7,382 nt of DNA from Burkholderiaceae bacterium (lineage in GTDB: Bacteria > Pseudomonadota > Gammaproteobacteria > Burkholderiales > Burkholderiaceae). Position numbers and translations under genes: made by a program. Shown piece after piece: positions 1 through 7,382 of the stretch. The DNA lies in the NCBI GenBank assembly GCA_025057735.1, contig JANWUU010000331.1:1-7382 (forward strand), read 5' to 3'. How positions within the stretch are numbered: the stretch's first letter is position 1; each line of letters starts with the position of its first letter. The notes beneath the pieces are model-generated. The model saw nothing but the letters and a program-made list of their open reading frames with translations. It had not been told where the DNA came from and did not search any database.

Positions 1-2197
1 CGATGGCCAGGCGGGCAGCGGCCGCCGCGTCGATCACCGCCACCGGCGTGCGCTCGCCCATGGCCATCGCCTCGCCGGCGTAGCCGTCGAAATCCGCCAG
101 GGTCCCCGCACAGTCCGCCACCGGCACCTGCCAGCGGCCCACCATCTGGTCACGGCAGGTGAGCCCCCCCACGCTGCGGTCGCCGATCGTGATCAGAAAC
201 GACTTGCTCGCCACGGTCGGATGCCGCAGGACGTCGCACGCCACCTGCGCGAGATCGAGGCCGGCAAGAGCGATCGGGGGCAGCTGCCGCCGCACATGCG
301 TGACATCGCGCCGCATGCGCGGCGGTTTGCCGAGCAGAGCCGAAAGCGCCATGTCCACGGCAGGCTCCGCGCCGCCGCGCGCCACGCGCAGCCGCCCATC
401 GTCGGTCGTCTCGCCGAGCACCGCATAGGGACAGCGCTCGCGCCGCGCCAGCCACTCGAACGCCGGCAACCGCTGCGGATCGAGCGCCAGCGCATATCGC
501 TCCTGCGATTCGTTGCACCAGATCTCCAGCGGGCTCATGCCGGAGTCCTCGACCGGAATGCGCGCCAGATCGATGCGGGCGCCGCGACCGGCCGCGTGCG
601 CCAGTTCCGGCAGCGCATTGGACAGGCCACCTGCGCCGACGTCGTGGATCGACAGGATCGGGTTACCCTCGCCCAGCGCCGCGCAGCGGTCGATGACTTC
701 CTGCGCGCGCCGCTGCATCTCGGCGTTGCCGCGCTGGACGGAATCGAAATCGAGCTGCTCGGTGTTGCTGCCCACCCCCATGCTGGATGCCGCGCCGCCG
801 CCGAGGCCGATGCGCATGCCGGGCCCGCCCAACTGCACCAGCAGGGCGCCAGCCGGCAGGGGCGCCTTCTCGACCAGCGGGGCGCGGATGCTGCCGATGC
901 CGCCGGCGATCATGATCGGTTTGTGATAGCCGTAGCGCACGCCGCCGACGTTCTGCTCGTAACCGCGGAAATAGCCAAGCAGGTTCGGGCGTCCGAATTC
1001 GTTATTGAACGAGGCGGCGCCGATCGGCCCCTCCAGCATGATCGACAGCGCGGTGGCGATGCGGCCAGGAAAGCCCAGATCGTGTTCGCTGCGGGTGCCC
1101 GCGACCACGTCGTGGTCGAGTTCCCAGTCCCGCCGCGCCCCCGGCAGCCGCAAGTGCGAGACGGAGAAGCCGCACAGGCCGGCCTTGGGCCGCGCGCCCC
1201 GGCCGGTGGCGCCCTCGTCGCGAATCTCGCCGCCGGCGCCCGTGGCCGCTCCCGGAAACGGCGAGATGGCGGTCGGATGGTTGTGCGTCTCGACCTTGAA
1301 GACGAGGTGCGCGACCTCCGACACGCGCCGGTATTCGATGCCGACCGCGTGATCCGCACCCGGCAGCAGCCTTTGCACCGCGCCGCCTTCGATCACCGCC
1401 GCGTTGTCGCGGTAGGCGACCACGGTGCCCTGCGGTGCCGCCGCGTGGGTGGCCCGGATCAGCGCGAACAGCGAATCGCGCTTGCGCTCGCCATCGACGA
1501 TCCACTCGGCGTTGAAGATCTTGTGCCGACAGTGCTCGGAATTGGCCTGCGCGAACATCATCAGCTCGACGTCGGTCGGATCGCGACCCAGGTCGCGGTA
1601 GACCGCAAGCAGGTAGTCGATCTCGTCCTCGGCGAGCGCCAGCCCCATCTCGCGGTTGGCGCGCTCCAGGGCCGCCCTGCCCTCGCGGGCGAGCCCGATG
1701 CGCTGCATTGGCCTGGGCGTTCCCGCGCGGAAAAGATCGGCCGGATCGGCATCGCCTTCGAGCAGGATCTCGGTCATGCGGTCGTACAGCAGTGCACCGA
1801 TGGCGGCCCGCCGCGCCGCATCCAGTCGCCCGGTCACCGCGATCCAGTACCGTGTACCGCGTTCGATACGCAGCACGGCATCCAGCCCGCAGTTGTGCGC
1901 GATGTCGGTGGCCTTGCTGGCCCATGGCGATACGGTGCCGAGTCGGGGGGCGACGAGCAGCGCCATCGCCTGCGGCGGCACGTCCGCCGCGAAAGGCTCG
2001 CCGTAGGTCAGCAGCCCCCGCAGGCGGTTGAGCTCGATCTCGTCGAGCGCGCGCGCGGCATGCACGAAGTGCACGTAGCGGGCGCGCACCGCCGTCACGG
2101 GCGCAAGCGGCTGCAGGCGGGCGATCAGGGCATCGGCGCGGAAAGCGCTGAGCGCGTTCGGCCCCTCGAACGCGTAGACACGGGATTCGGCGGGCAT
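1..2197 (-). CDS. purL: Phosphoribosylformylglycinamidine synthase (FGAM synthase), long form, N-terminal 732 residues; C-terminus outside window
   Basis: This cytosolic enzyme of de novo purine synthesis converts FGAR, ATP and glutamine to FGAM. The frame runs uninterrupted from ATG at 2197 to the left edge. It aligns throughout with the remembered enterobacterial PurL (about 1,295 aa). Residues 1 to about 140 form the PurS-like N-terminal domain, including the SPW(S/A)[12 protein letters not shown] block. The linker leads to [12 protein letters not shown] with His222, likely the equivalent of the conserved catalytic-loop His216 of Salmonella PurL. The synthase core carries KVETHNHP (301-308), a [12 protein letters not shown] loop, [11 protein letters not shown] (463-473), [15 protein letters not shown] (from 517), [16 protein letters not shown] and RDQMVG (Met685). 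The rest of the second synthase half and the glutamine amidotransferase domain (Cys-His-Glu triad) lie beyond the window. ATG 2197 is the only sensible start, since homology begins immediately after it, but no clear Shine-Dalgarno sequence precedes it. It is divergent from the glycosyltransferase gene. I see no frameshift or damaged motif. Confidence 0.97.
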   Translation of the reverse strand, partial: MPAESRVYAFEGPNALSAFRADALIARLQPLAPVTAVRARYVHFVHAARALDEIELNRLRGLLTYGEPFAADVPPQAMALLVAPRLGTVSPWASKATDIAHNCGLDAVLRIERGTRYWIAVTGRLDAARRAAIGALLYDRMTEILLEGDADPADLFRAGTPRPMQRIGLAREGRAALERANREMGLALAEDEIDYLLAVYRDLGRDPTDVELMMFAQANSEHCRHKIFNAEWIVDGERKRDSLFALIRATHAAAPQGTVVAYRDNAAVIEGGAVQRLLPGADHAVGIEYRRVSEVAHLVFKVETHNHPTAISPFPGAATGAGGEIRDEGATGRGARPKAGLCGFSVSHLRLPGARRDWELDHDVVAGTRSEHDLGFPGRIATALSIMLEGPIGAASFNNEFGRPNLLGYFRGYEQNVGGVRYGYHKPIMIAGGIGSIRAPLVEKAPLPAGALLVQLGGPGMRIGLGGGAASSMGVGSNTEQLDFDSVQRGNAEMQRRAQEVIDRCAALGEGNPILSIHDVGAGGLSNALPELAHAAGRGARIDLARIPVEDSGMSPLEIWCNESQERYALALDPQRLPAFEWLARRERCPYAVLGETTDDGRLRVARGGAEPAVDMALSALLGKPPRMRRDVTHVRRQLPPIALAGLDLAQVACDVLRHPTVASKSFLITIGDRSVGGLTCRDQMVGRWQVPVADCAGTLADFDGYAGEAMAMGERTPVAVIDAAAAARLAI

Positions 2198-2240
2198 CGG
2201 TTGGGCGTGGCAGGCGGCCGTCAGGCGCGCACCGGCGGCG

Positions 2241-2246
2241 ATTGTA
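2241..2246 (-). promoter_or_regulatory. Possible purL -10 element (TACAAT)
   Basis: Read on the minus strand this is TACAAT, matching the sigma-70 -10 consensus at five of six positions in an otherwise GC-rich spacer. It would place transcription start near 2234 and give purL a leader of roughly 35-40 nt. No good -35 hexamer lies at 16-18 bp. The best TTGACA-like hexamer, ATGACA at 2272-2277, is about 25 bp away, which is too far. I could not recognise a convincing PurR operator. This is a tentative call from pattern alone. Confidence 0.33.
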
Positions 2247-2332
2247 TCGGGCGCGTCTGCGCCGGCCGCCCTGTCATGCCGCCGTCATCGATGGTGACCA
2301 CGATCGGGGCGTTGCGGCAGCGCGGGCATAGG

Positions 2333-3493
2333 ATGGCGCGCATCGAGATCGTAACCTTCAACGCGGGCGGTGGTCATCGGGCCGCCGCAAGCGCGCTTGC
2401 CGCCGCCATCGCGCAGCGTCATCCGCACTGGCAGGTCAACACCGTCAACCTGTTCGACCTCCTCGACCCGCAGCGCCGTTTCCGGCGCGTCACCGGTATC
2501 GCGCCGGAGGATCTGTACAACCTTCGGCTGCGGCGCGGCCTGACGCTCGGGCTGGCGCAGGAACTGCGCCTGCTGCAGGCGACGGTGCGTGCCGGCCGCG
2601 CCCTGATGACGCGCCGGCTGCAGCCCTACTGGGAGCGGACGCGTCCGGATCTGGTGGTCTCGGTGATTCCCAACTTCAACCGGCCGCTCGCGGATAGCGT
2701 GCAGCTGGCGCTGCCGGGCACCCCCTACGTGACCGTGCTCACCGACCTCGCCGACCACCCGCCACATTTCTGGATCGAGCCGCAGACCGAACAGCACGTC
2801 GTCTGCGGCACGGCGCGGGCCGTCGAGCAGGCGCGCGCGCAGGGGGTACCGGAGCCGCGCATCCACCGGGTCTCGGGGATGATGCTGCACCCGAGTTTCT
2901 ATGGGCCGGTGGCAGCCAGCACGGCCGCGGAGCGGCAGGCCCTCGGCCTGCGCCCGGAGCGCGTCACGGGCGTCGTGTCGTTCGGTGGCTACGGGTCGCC
3001 GGCCATGCGCGCGATCGCCCGTGCGCTGCCGGACATCCAGCTCGTGCTGCTGTGCGGCCACAACGCGGCGCTGGCGCAGAAACTGCGCGCGGCCCGCGGG
3101 CAGGCCGCGCGGGCGGTGGTCGGCTTCACGTCCGAAATGCGGCGCTATCTGCAGCTCGGCGATTTTTTCATCGGCAAGCCGGGCCCGGGCAGCCTGAGCG
3201 AAGCCGTGCATCTCGGGCTGCCGGTCATCACCTTCTGCAACGCCGCCACCATGCCGCAGGAGCGCTACAACACGCAGTGGGTGCGCGAGTACGGTCTGGG
3301 GCTTGTCGTCCCCTCGGTGCGCCGGCTGCGGCCGGCGGTGCTGGCGCTGCTCGAGGACCTGGACGCGTACCGGCAGCGCGTACGCGGCCTGCGCAACAAC
3401 GCCGTGTTCGAGGTGGTCGCGCTGCTGGAGCGGCTGCTGCCGGCGTCGGCGCGGTCACAGCCGGCGGCGAATGCCGCCGCGTGGGGCGGCTGA
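2333..3493 (+). CDS. Glycosyltransferase, MGDG-synthase / MurG-like (GT28 superfamily), 386 aa
   Basis: This is a predicted GT-B fold glycosyltransferase that moves a sugar from a nucleotide-sugar onto a lipid or envelope acceptor, probably at the inner face of the cytoplasmic membrane. The N-terminal domain opens with a beta strand and the glycine-rich loop AGGGHRAAA (11-19), typical of the monogalactosyldiacylglycerol-synthase N-terminal family. The motif TDLADHPPHFW follows at 137-147. The C-terminal domain has FGGYGSPAM (217-225), GFTSEM (264-269), the nucleotide-sugar loop IGKPGPGSLSEA (280-291) and PQERYNTQWV (308-317), which resembles the family's QE..N motif. There is no signal peptide or clear membrane helix, so it is likely peripheral. 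ATG 2333 was chosen because the Rossmann strand begins at once. In-frame ATGs at 2276 and 2291 would add 19 or 14 residues without family resemblance. The ribosome-binding site is weak. Donor and acceptor cannot be told from sequence; glucose or galactose onto diacylglycerol is the family precedent. It stands alone on its strand. Confidence 0.85.
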   Translation: MARIEIVTFNAGGGHRAAASALAAAIAQRHPHWQVNTVNLFDLLDPQRRFRRVTGIAPEDLYNLRLRRGLTLGLAQELRLLQATVRAGRALMTRRLQPYWERTRPDLVVSVIPNFNRPLADSVQLALPGTPYVTVLTDLADHPPHFWIEPQTEQHVVCGTARAVEQARAQGVPEPRIHRVSGMMLHPSFYGPVAASTAAERQALGLRPERVTGVVSFGGYGSPAMRAIARALPDIQLVLLCGHNAALAQKLRAARGQAARAVVGFTSEMRRYLQLGDFFIGKPGPGSLSEAVHLGLPVITFCNAATMPQERYNTQWVREYGLGLVVPSVRRLRPAVLALLEDLDAYRQRVRGLRNNAVFEVVALLERLLPASARSQPAANAAAWGG

Positions 3494-3514
3494 CCCCGGA
3501 GACGCGCCGCCGCG

Positions 3515-4744
3515 CTATAAGTCGGCGTCCAGCGTGTTGGCCGCCGCCATCGCTTTCAGCAGCGCCTGGTTGCAGGCGCCGATCGGCACGGCCAGCGCAT
3601 CGAGCTGGCGCGCGATGCCGATCGGATCGGAGCGTTCGATCGCCTCGATCAGTGTCAGAAACGGCGCGTGCGGTCCCCGGCGATGCACGATCGCGTCGAC
3701 CACGTTTTCCGGCAGGGCGATCAACTCGAAGAGCTGCTCGAAGGAGGCGCCGGTGATCCGGTCCAGCATCGAGAAGGCGCCCGTGATGAACAGCTCGTCA
3801 CGCAGCTCGGACTCGCCGTCGCGCGCGCCGAGATACTCCAGGAACAGGCCGCGCCGGATCGACGCGTGCATCAGCGGGTAGGTATTGGCGTCCTTGCTCG
3901 CGGTGGCGAGCAGCAGCGACAGCCAGCGCATCATCTTCTTGTAGCCGAGCATCATCACCGCATGCTGGAAGCTGGTGATCTGCACCGGCAGGCCGAACGC
4001 GGCCGAATTCACCAGCCGCAGCAGCTTGAAGGCGAGCGCCGGATCGCGCTTTAAGGTGGCCTCGATCTTGGCCAGTTCCGCGTCGTCGCGCACCAGGCGC
4101 AGCAGTTCCAGCACCACCGCCTGGCCTGGCTGTAGCGGACGCACCTGCCGGTGCAGCGCGTCGTCCAGCGGCCAACCCACGCTGGCGGCCGCCCCGCGCG
4201 CGAACGCCGCATCGATGTCGGCCACCGTCTGCACGCCGGTGATGATGAATGGGATCCGGCGCGAGGAACCGCCGACGGCACGTGCGATCTCCTCGCCGGC
4301 GCGCCGGTCCTCGGCGATGTGGATCAGCGCGTATTCGAAACAGGACAACAGTGCGGGCGGCAACGGCGAATCGGGACGCCCGCGCAGCGCCAGCCGCTTG
4401 CCGTCGCGGAACAGCCGTTGCGCCAGCAGTTGCACGTCCGGATCGCGCAGCGCCACGCTCGGAATCTCCAGGATCGCGTTACGCGCCGGCGTCCAGCCTT
4501 CGGCCGAGCGGTCGAATTCCGCGTCCAACGGCGCGACTAGGATCGGCGCGCTGGACTGCGGCCAGACGGCATTGAGCGCGGCCAGCACGGCGCCGATGGA
4601 CGGCCGGTCCTGCGGGCGCATCGACAGGACGGTCAGCCGGGTGCCGATCGCCTTGCGCTTGGCGTCGATCAACGGCGCGTAACAGATAGCCAGCGTGCCC
4701 AGGATGCTGCCCGTGCCCAGGTGCAATTTTTCCGGCGCGTTCAT
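3515..4744 (-). CDS. EAL-HDOD two-domain signalling protein (COG3434 type) with degenerate EAL domain, 409 aa
   Basis: This is a predicted cytosolic signalling or scaffold protein. Residues 8 to about 195 have the secondary-structure order of an EAL (cyclic-di-GMP phosphodiesterase) domain but lack its chemistry. The opening EAL/ELL glutamate is absent. Glu93 in AILEIP remains. The DDFG site reads RG (121-122). The KID strand reads IHIAE (141-145). AEGVET reads ITGVQT (168-173). Residues about 203-400 are an HDOD domain (RDPALAFKLLRLVNSAAFG at 233-251; HAVMMLGYKKMMRW at 261-274), a family related to HD hydrolases without the HD metal site. The C-terminal CNQALLKAMAAAN is typical of this architecture. 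ATG 4744 was chosen because homology starts there. The open frame continues upstream to 4996, but that part overlaps the oxoprolinase in another frame and is low-complexity. The spacing to the oxoprolinase stop is 97 bp with a hairpin between, so separate transcription is likely. Relatives act in type IV pilus, motility or biofilm control; the specific role here is unknown. Confidence 0.87.
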   Translation of the reverse strand: MNAPEKLHLGTGSILGTLAICYAPLIDAKRKAIGTRLTVLSMRPQDRPSIGAVLAALNAVWPQSSAPILVAPLDAEFDRSAEGWTPARNAILEIPSVALRDPDVQLLAQRLFRDGKRLALRGRPDSPLPPALLSCFEYALIHIAEDRRAGEEIARAVGGSSRRIPFIITGVQTVADIDAAFARGAAASVGWPLDDALHRQVRPLQPGQAVVLELLRLVRDDAELAKIEATLKRDPALAFKLLRLVNSAAFGLPVQITSFQHAVMMLGYKKMMRWLSLLLATASKDANTYPLMHASIRRGLFLEYLGARDGESELRDELFITGAFSMLDRITGASFEQLFELIALPENVVDAIVHRRGPHAPFLTLIEAIERSDPIGIARQLDALAVPIGACNQALLKAMAAANTLDADL

Positions 4745-4771
4745 CGCTCGCTCGCGAAGAGTCCGCGGGCG

Positions 4772-4777
4772 ATTATC
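4772..4777 (-). promoter_or_regulatory. Possible -10 element (GATAAT) for the EAL-HDOD gene
   Basis: On the minus strand this reads GATAAT, five of six against TATAAT, and ends 27 nt before the ATG of the EAL-HDOD gene. The hexamer 17 bp upstream (GATCCC) does not resemble a -35 box, so support rests on the -10 match and on its position just after a hairpin that could end the upstream transcript. Tentative. Confidence 0.3.
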
Positions 4778-4784
4778 GAAAGCG

Positions 4785-4825
4785 CGCTGCGTGCGGGATC
4801 GCGCGAATTGCTCCCGCGCGCAGCG
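4785..4825 (-). terminator. GC-rich hairpin after the 5-oxoprolinase gene, possible weak terminator
   Basis: Positions 4785-4798 and 4812-4825 are inverted copies matching at 13 of 14 positions, with a 13-nt loop. The structure starts 17 nt after the oxoprolinase stop codon in the direction of transcription. The single mismatch is A-C in the minus-strand RNA, and would be a U-G wobble in a plus-strand RNA. The 3' arm is followed only by CGC and three T residues (4779-4781), so it is not a textbook Rho-independent terminator. It could slow or end the upstream transcript or protect its 3' end. The stem is directly visible; the function is inferred. Confidence 0.4.
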
Positions 4826-4841
4826 AGAATTTGCCGCTTCC

Positions 4842-7382
4842 TCAGGATGGCGGCGCGCCGAAGCCGCCGCCGCCCGGGGTGTGGATCTCGAAGATGTCGC
4901 CGGCGGCCATCTCGGCGCTGCCGATGTGCGGCAGCTCCTCGACGCGGCCATCGGCGCGCAGCACGCGGTTGCGACCGGGCGCGCCGGCCCGGCCACCGGC
5001 CAGCCCGAAGGGCCGAACCACGCGGTTGTTCGACAGGATCGAGGCGGTCATCGGCTCCAGGAACCGGATGCGACGTATACCGCCGTTGCCGCCGCGCCAG
5101 CGGCCCGCACCGCCAGAGCCATGACGAATTTCGTAGCTCTCCAGGCGCACGGGGAAGCGCAATTCCAGCACTTCCGGGTCGGTCAGGCGCGAATTCGTCA
5201 TGTGCGTCTGCACGACGTCGGTACCGTCGAATCCCTCGCGCGACTGCGCGCCCGCCGCCAGATCGAGGATGCCGGCACCCGAGCCGCCAGCGACGGTCTC
5301 GTAGTACTGGTGGCGCGCGTTGCCGAAGGTGAAGTTGTTCATCGTCCCCTGCGCGGAAGCAAGCACGCCGAGCGCGCCGTACAGGGCGTTGGTGATGCAG
5401 CTGGAGGTCTCGACGTTGCCGGCCACCACGGCGGCCGGGTAGCGGGGAGCGAGCATCGAACCCGCGGGGATCACGAGGCGCAGCGGCTTCAGGCAGCCGC
5501 TGTTGAGCGGGATTTCGTCGTCAACGAGCGTGCGGAACACGTACAGCACGGCCGCCACGCAGATCGCCGACGGCGCGTTGAAGTTGTTCGGCTGCTGCGG
5601 CGAAGTCCCGGTGAAGTCGATCGTCGCCTGCCGCGCGGACCGGTCCACCGTGATGCGCACGCGGATGGTCGCGCCGTTGTCGAGCCGGTACTCGAAGGCG
5701 CCGTCGCGCAGCACGCCGATGACCCGCCGCACCGATTCCTCGGCGTTGTCCTGCACGTGCCGCATGTAGGCGCGCACCACGTCCAACCCGTACTGGTCCA
5801 CCATCCGCAGCAGTTCTTCGCGTCCCTTCTCGTTGGCGGCGATCTGCGCCTTGAGATCCGCCAGGTTCTGCTGCGGGTTGCGTGCCGGATACGGGCCGCG
5901 GGTCAGCAGCGCCAGGCACTCCGCCTCTCGCAGGCGGCCAGGCTGGCCCACACCCTGACCTTCGACCAGCAGGAAATTGGTGAACAACACGCCCTCTTCG
6001 TCCAGCGTCTTAGAAAACGGCGGCATCGAGCCTGGCGTGATACCGCCGATGTCGGCGTGGTGCCCGCGCGAGGCGACGTAGAACAGCACCTCGCGGCCGG
6101 CGCGGTCGAACACCGGCGTGATCACCGTGACATCGGGCAGGTGCGTGCCGCCGTGATACGGATCGTTCACGACGTAGGCATCGCCCGGCTTCATGCGGCC
6201 CGCGTTGGCGCGCATCACGGTCTTGATCGACTCGCTCATCGAGCCCAGGTGCACCGGCATGTGCGGCGCATTGGCGATCAGGTTGCCGTCGGCGTCGAAC
6301 AGGGCGCAGGAAAAATCGAGCCGCTCTTTAATGTTCACCGAGTAGGCGGTGTTCTGCAGCCGCACCCCCATCTGCTCGGCAATCGACATGAACAGGTTGT
6401 TGAAGACCTCCAGCATCACCGGATCGACCTGGGTGCCGACCGCCCGCCGCGCCGGCCGCGCCGCCACGCGGCGCAGGATCAAGGATCCGGACGGCGTCAG
6501 TTGCGCCCGCCAGCCGGGTTCGATCACCGTCGTGGCGTTCTCTTCCGCCACGATGGCCGGCCCGTCGATCGCATCGCCGGCGCGCATCCGCGCGCGCAGG
6601 TACAGCGGCGTTCGCATCCACTGGCCCTCGAAATACGCCTGCACGAAGGCGGCCGGGGCAAGGGCTTCGCCGCCCGCGGCGACGGCGGCGCCGCCGGGAT
6701 CCATCGCCTCGCCCCCGCCCAACGCCTCCACCGCGACGGTCTCCACGACCAGGCGCCGCTCGCGCATCAAAAACGAGAAGCGTGCCGTGTATGCCGCCTC
6801 AAACTGCGCCACCATGGCGGGCAGCGCATCGAACGGGACCGGCAGCGCCGTGTCGGTGCCCTCGTACTTCAGGTATACGCGCCGCTGCAGACGGATGCGC
6901 TCGCGCGGCACGCCCTGCGCCACGAGCTCCGCGCTGGCCGCCTCCACGAGGGCCGCGAGCCTCGCCTCGACCAGCGGCATCGTCTGCGGCAGCAGCGGAC
7001 TCTCCACGGTGGCCTCACGCAGCACCGCCTGATCCGCCAGCCCCATGCCGTATGCCGACAACACGCCGGCGAGCGGATGCACGAAGATCGAGGTCATGCC
7101 GAGCGCGTCGGCCACCGCGCAGGCATGCTGGCCGCCGGCGCCGCCGAACACCGTCAGCGTGTAGCGCGTCACGTCATGCCCGCGCTGCACGGAGATGCGT
7201 TTGATCGCCTCGGCCATGTTGCCGACCGCGATCTGCAGAAAGCCGGCGGCCACCTGCTCGGGCGTTTTCTTCTGCCCGGTGGCGCGTTCGATCTCGGCGG
7301 CGAGCTCGGCAAACCGTGTGCGCACGATGGCCGCATCGAGCGGCTGATCGCCGCTCGGTCCGAAGACGCGCGGAAAGTATTC
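4842..7382 (-). CDS. 5-oxoprolinase-type fused hydantoinase A/B enzyme, C-terminal 846 residues; N-terminus outside window
   Basis: This is the hydantoinase/oxoprolinase family. The best fit is ATP-dependent 5-oxoprolinase, which opens 5-oxo-L-proline to L-glutamate in the cytosol. The frame is open from the right edge (first complete codon at 7382, reading EYFPRVFGP) to TGA at 4842. Fragment residues 1 to about 300 are the C-terminal part of the HyuA domain, with the glycine-rich [10 protein letters not shown] at 78-87. The HyuB domain starts near 319 ([11 protein letters not shown]) and carries [12 protein letters not shown] (406-417), RGHHADIGG (439-447), [11 protein letters not shown] (624-634), [12 protein letters not shown] (650-661), [10 protein letters not shown] (679-688), [12 protein letters not shown] (693-704), [15 protein letters not shown] (726-740) and the terminal TPGGGGFG (836-843). 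These match 5-oxoprolinases, including the remembered human OPLAH C-terminus. Full-length fused enzymes are about 1,200-1,300 aa, so some 350-450 residues are missing. A GTG at 7325 is internal, not a start. Other family members act on hydantoins or acetone-like substrates, so the substrate is less certain than the family. Confidence 0.93.
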   Translation of the reverse strand, partial: EYFPRVFGPSGDQPLDAAIVRTRFAELAAEIERATGQKKTPEQVAAGFLQIAVGNMAEAIKRISVQRGHDVTRYTLTVFGGAGGQHACAVADALGMTSIFVHPLAGVLSAYGMGLADQAVLREATVESPLLPQTMPLVEARLAALVEAASAELVAQGVPRERIRLQRRVYLKYEGTDTALPVPFDALPAMVAQFEAAYTARFSFLMRERRLVVETVAVEALGGGEAMDPGGAAVAAGGEALAPAAFVQAYFEGQWMRTPLYLRARMRAGDAIDGPAIVAEENATTVIEPGWRAQLTPSGSLILRRVAARPARRAVGTQVDPVMLEVFNNLFMSIAEQMGVRLQNTAYSVNIKERLDFSCALFDADGNLIANAPHMPVHLGSMSESIKTVMRANAGRMKPGDAYVVNDPYHGGTHLPDVTVITPVFDRAGREVLFYVASRGHHADIGGITPGSMPPFSKTLDEEGVLFTNFLLVEGQGVGQPGRLREAECLALLTRGPYPARNPQQNLADLKAQIAANEKGREELLRMVDQYGLDVVRAYMRHVQDNAEESVRRVIGVLRDGAFEYRLDNGATIRVRITVDRSARQATIDFTGTSPQQPNNFNAPSAICVAAVLYVFRTLVDDEIPLNSGCLKPLRLVIPAGSMLAPRYPAAVVAGNVETSSCITNALYGALGVLASAQGTMNNFTFGNARHQYYETVAGGSGAGILDLAAGAQSREGFDGTDVVQTHMTNSRLTDPEVLELRFPVRLESYEIRHGSGGAGRWRGGNGGIRRIRFLEPMTASILSNNRVVRPFGLAGGRAGAPGRNRVLRADGRVEELPHIGSAEMAAGDIFEIHTPGGGGFGAPPS

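Noticed and set aside
2250..2263. A GGCGC-GTCT-GCGCC inverted repeat upstream of purL, considered as a PurR operator.
   Set aside because: It does not match the ACGCAAACGTTTGCGT-type PurR box well, and such 5-bp GC repeats are expected by chance in this base composition.
221..2275. A plus-strand open frame of about 680 codons antisense to purL, running straight into the glycosyltransferase frame to make an apparent 1,090-codon gene.
   Set aside because: It is codon-aligned antisense to purL. In this register a stop arises only where purL uses TTA, CTA or TCA, codons rare in such GC-rich genes. The translation is Arg/Ala/Asp/His-rich and low-complexity, with no family resemblance, while the minus strand is unmistakably PurL.
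3052..3756. A plus-strand open frame crossing the convergent junction, and similar frames on both strands inside purL and the oxoprolinase.
   Set aside because: These are Arg/Ala/Pro-rich shadow frames of high-GC genes, overlapped entirely or mostly by well-supported genes in other frames.
4745..4996. An N-terminal extension of about 84 codons on the EAL-HDOD gene.
   Set aside because: It lies in a different frame over the 3' end of the oxoprolinase gene and in the spacer. It is Arg/Ala/Ser-rich with no homology, and the family begins at the ATG at 4744.
4842..7325. A complete 827-aa oxoprolinase starting at GTG 7325.
   Set aside because: The same frame is open to the window edge and the upstream residues ([15 protein letters not shown]) are recognisable family sequence, so the gene is truncated by the window and does not start there.
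1..7382. A search by eye for mobile elements, CRISPR arrays, tRNA/rRNA genes, riboswitches, toxin-antitoxin pairs or defence genes.
   Set aside because: None seen. About 97% of the window is covered by the four protein genes, and the three spacers (135, 21 and 97 bp) contain no repeats beyond those listed.

Overview
The window is a compact, GC-rich (roughly two-thirds G+C by eye) chromosomal segment with four protein genes and almost no spacer. The purL product is the long single-chain type whose first 732 residues align closely with the enterobacterial enzyme. Together with a COG3434-type EAL/HDOD protein and strong avoidance of A/T-ending codons, this suggests a beta- or gammaproteobacterium. 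The sequence does not let me name a genus.

Layout, left to right: (1) 1-2197, minus strand, the N-terminal 732 residues of phosphoribosylformylglycinamidine synthase (purL), cut by the left edge of the window. (2) 2198-2332, a 135-bp divergent spacer with a possible purL -10 element. (3) 2333-3493, plus strand, a 386-aa glycosyltransferase of the MGDG-synthase/MurG-like (GT28) superfamily. (4) 3494-3514, a 21-bp spacer between convergent stops. (5) 3515-4744, minus strand, a 409-aa protein with a strongly degenerate EAL domain followed by an HDOD domain. (6) 4745-4841, a 97-bp spacer with a 14-bp near-perfect hairpin and a GATAAT element. (7) 4842-7382, minus strand, the C-terminal 846 residues of a fused HyuA-HyuB 5-oxoprolinase-type enzyme, cut by the right edge.

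The genes do not form an obvious pathway. purL is de novo purine synthesis. The glycosyltransferase probably makes a glycolipid or related envelope glycoside. The EAL/HDOD protein is probably a non-catalytic signalling scaffold. The hydantoinase-family enzyme probably hydrolyses 5-oxoproline to glutamate using ATP. I see no insertion sequence, phage gene, CRISPR array, tRNA, rRNA or defence cassette, and no gene-free stretch longer than 135 bp. This looks like ordinary chromosomal housekeeping and accessory metabolism. The least ordinary items are the MGDG-synthase-like glycosyltransferase and the EAL domain that has lost essentially every catalytic signature.
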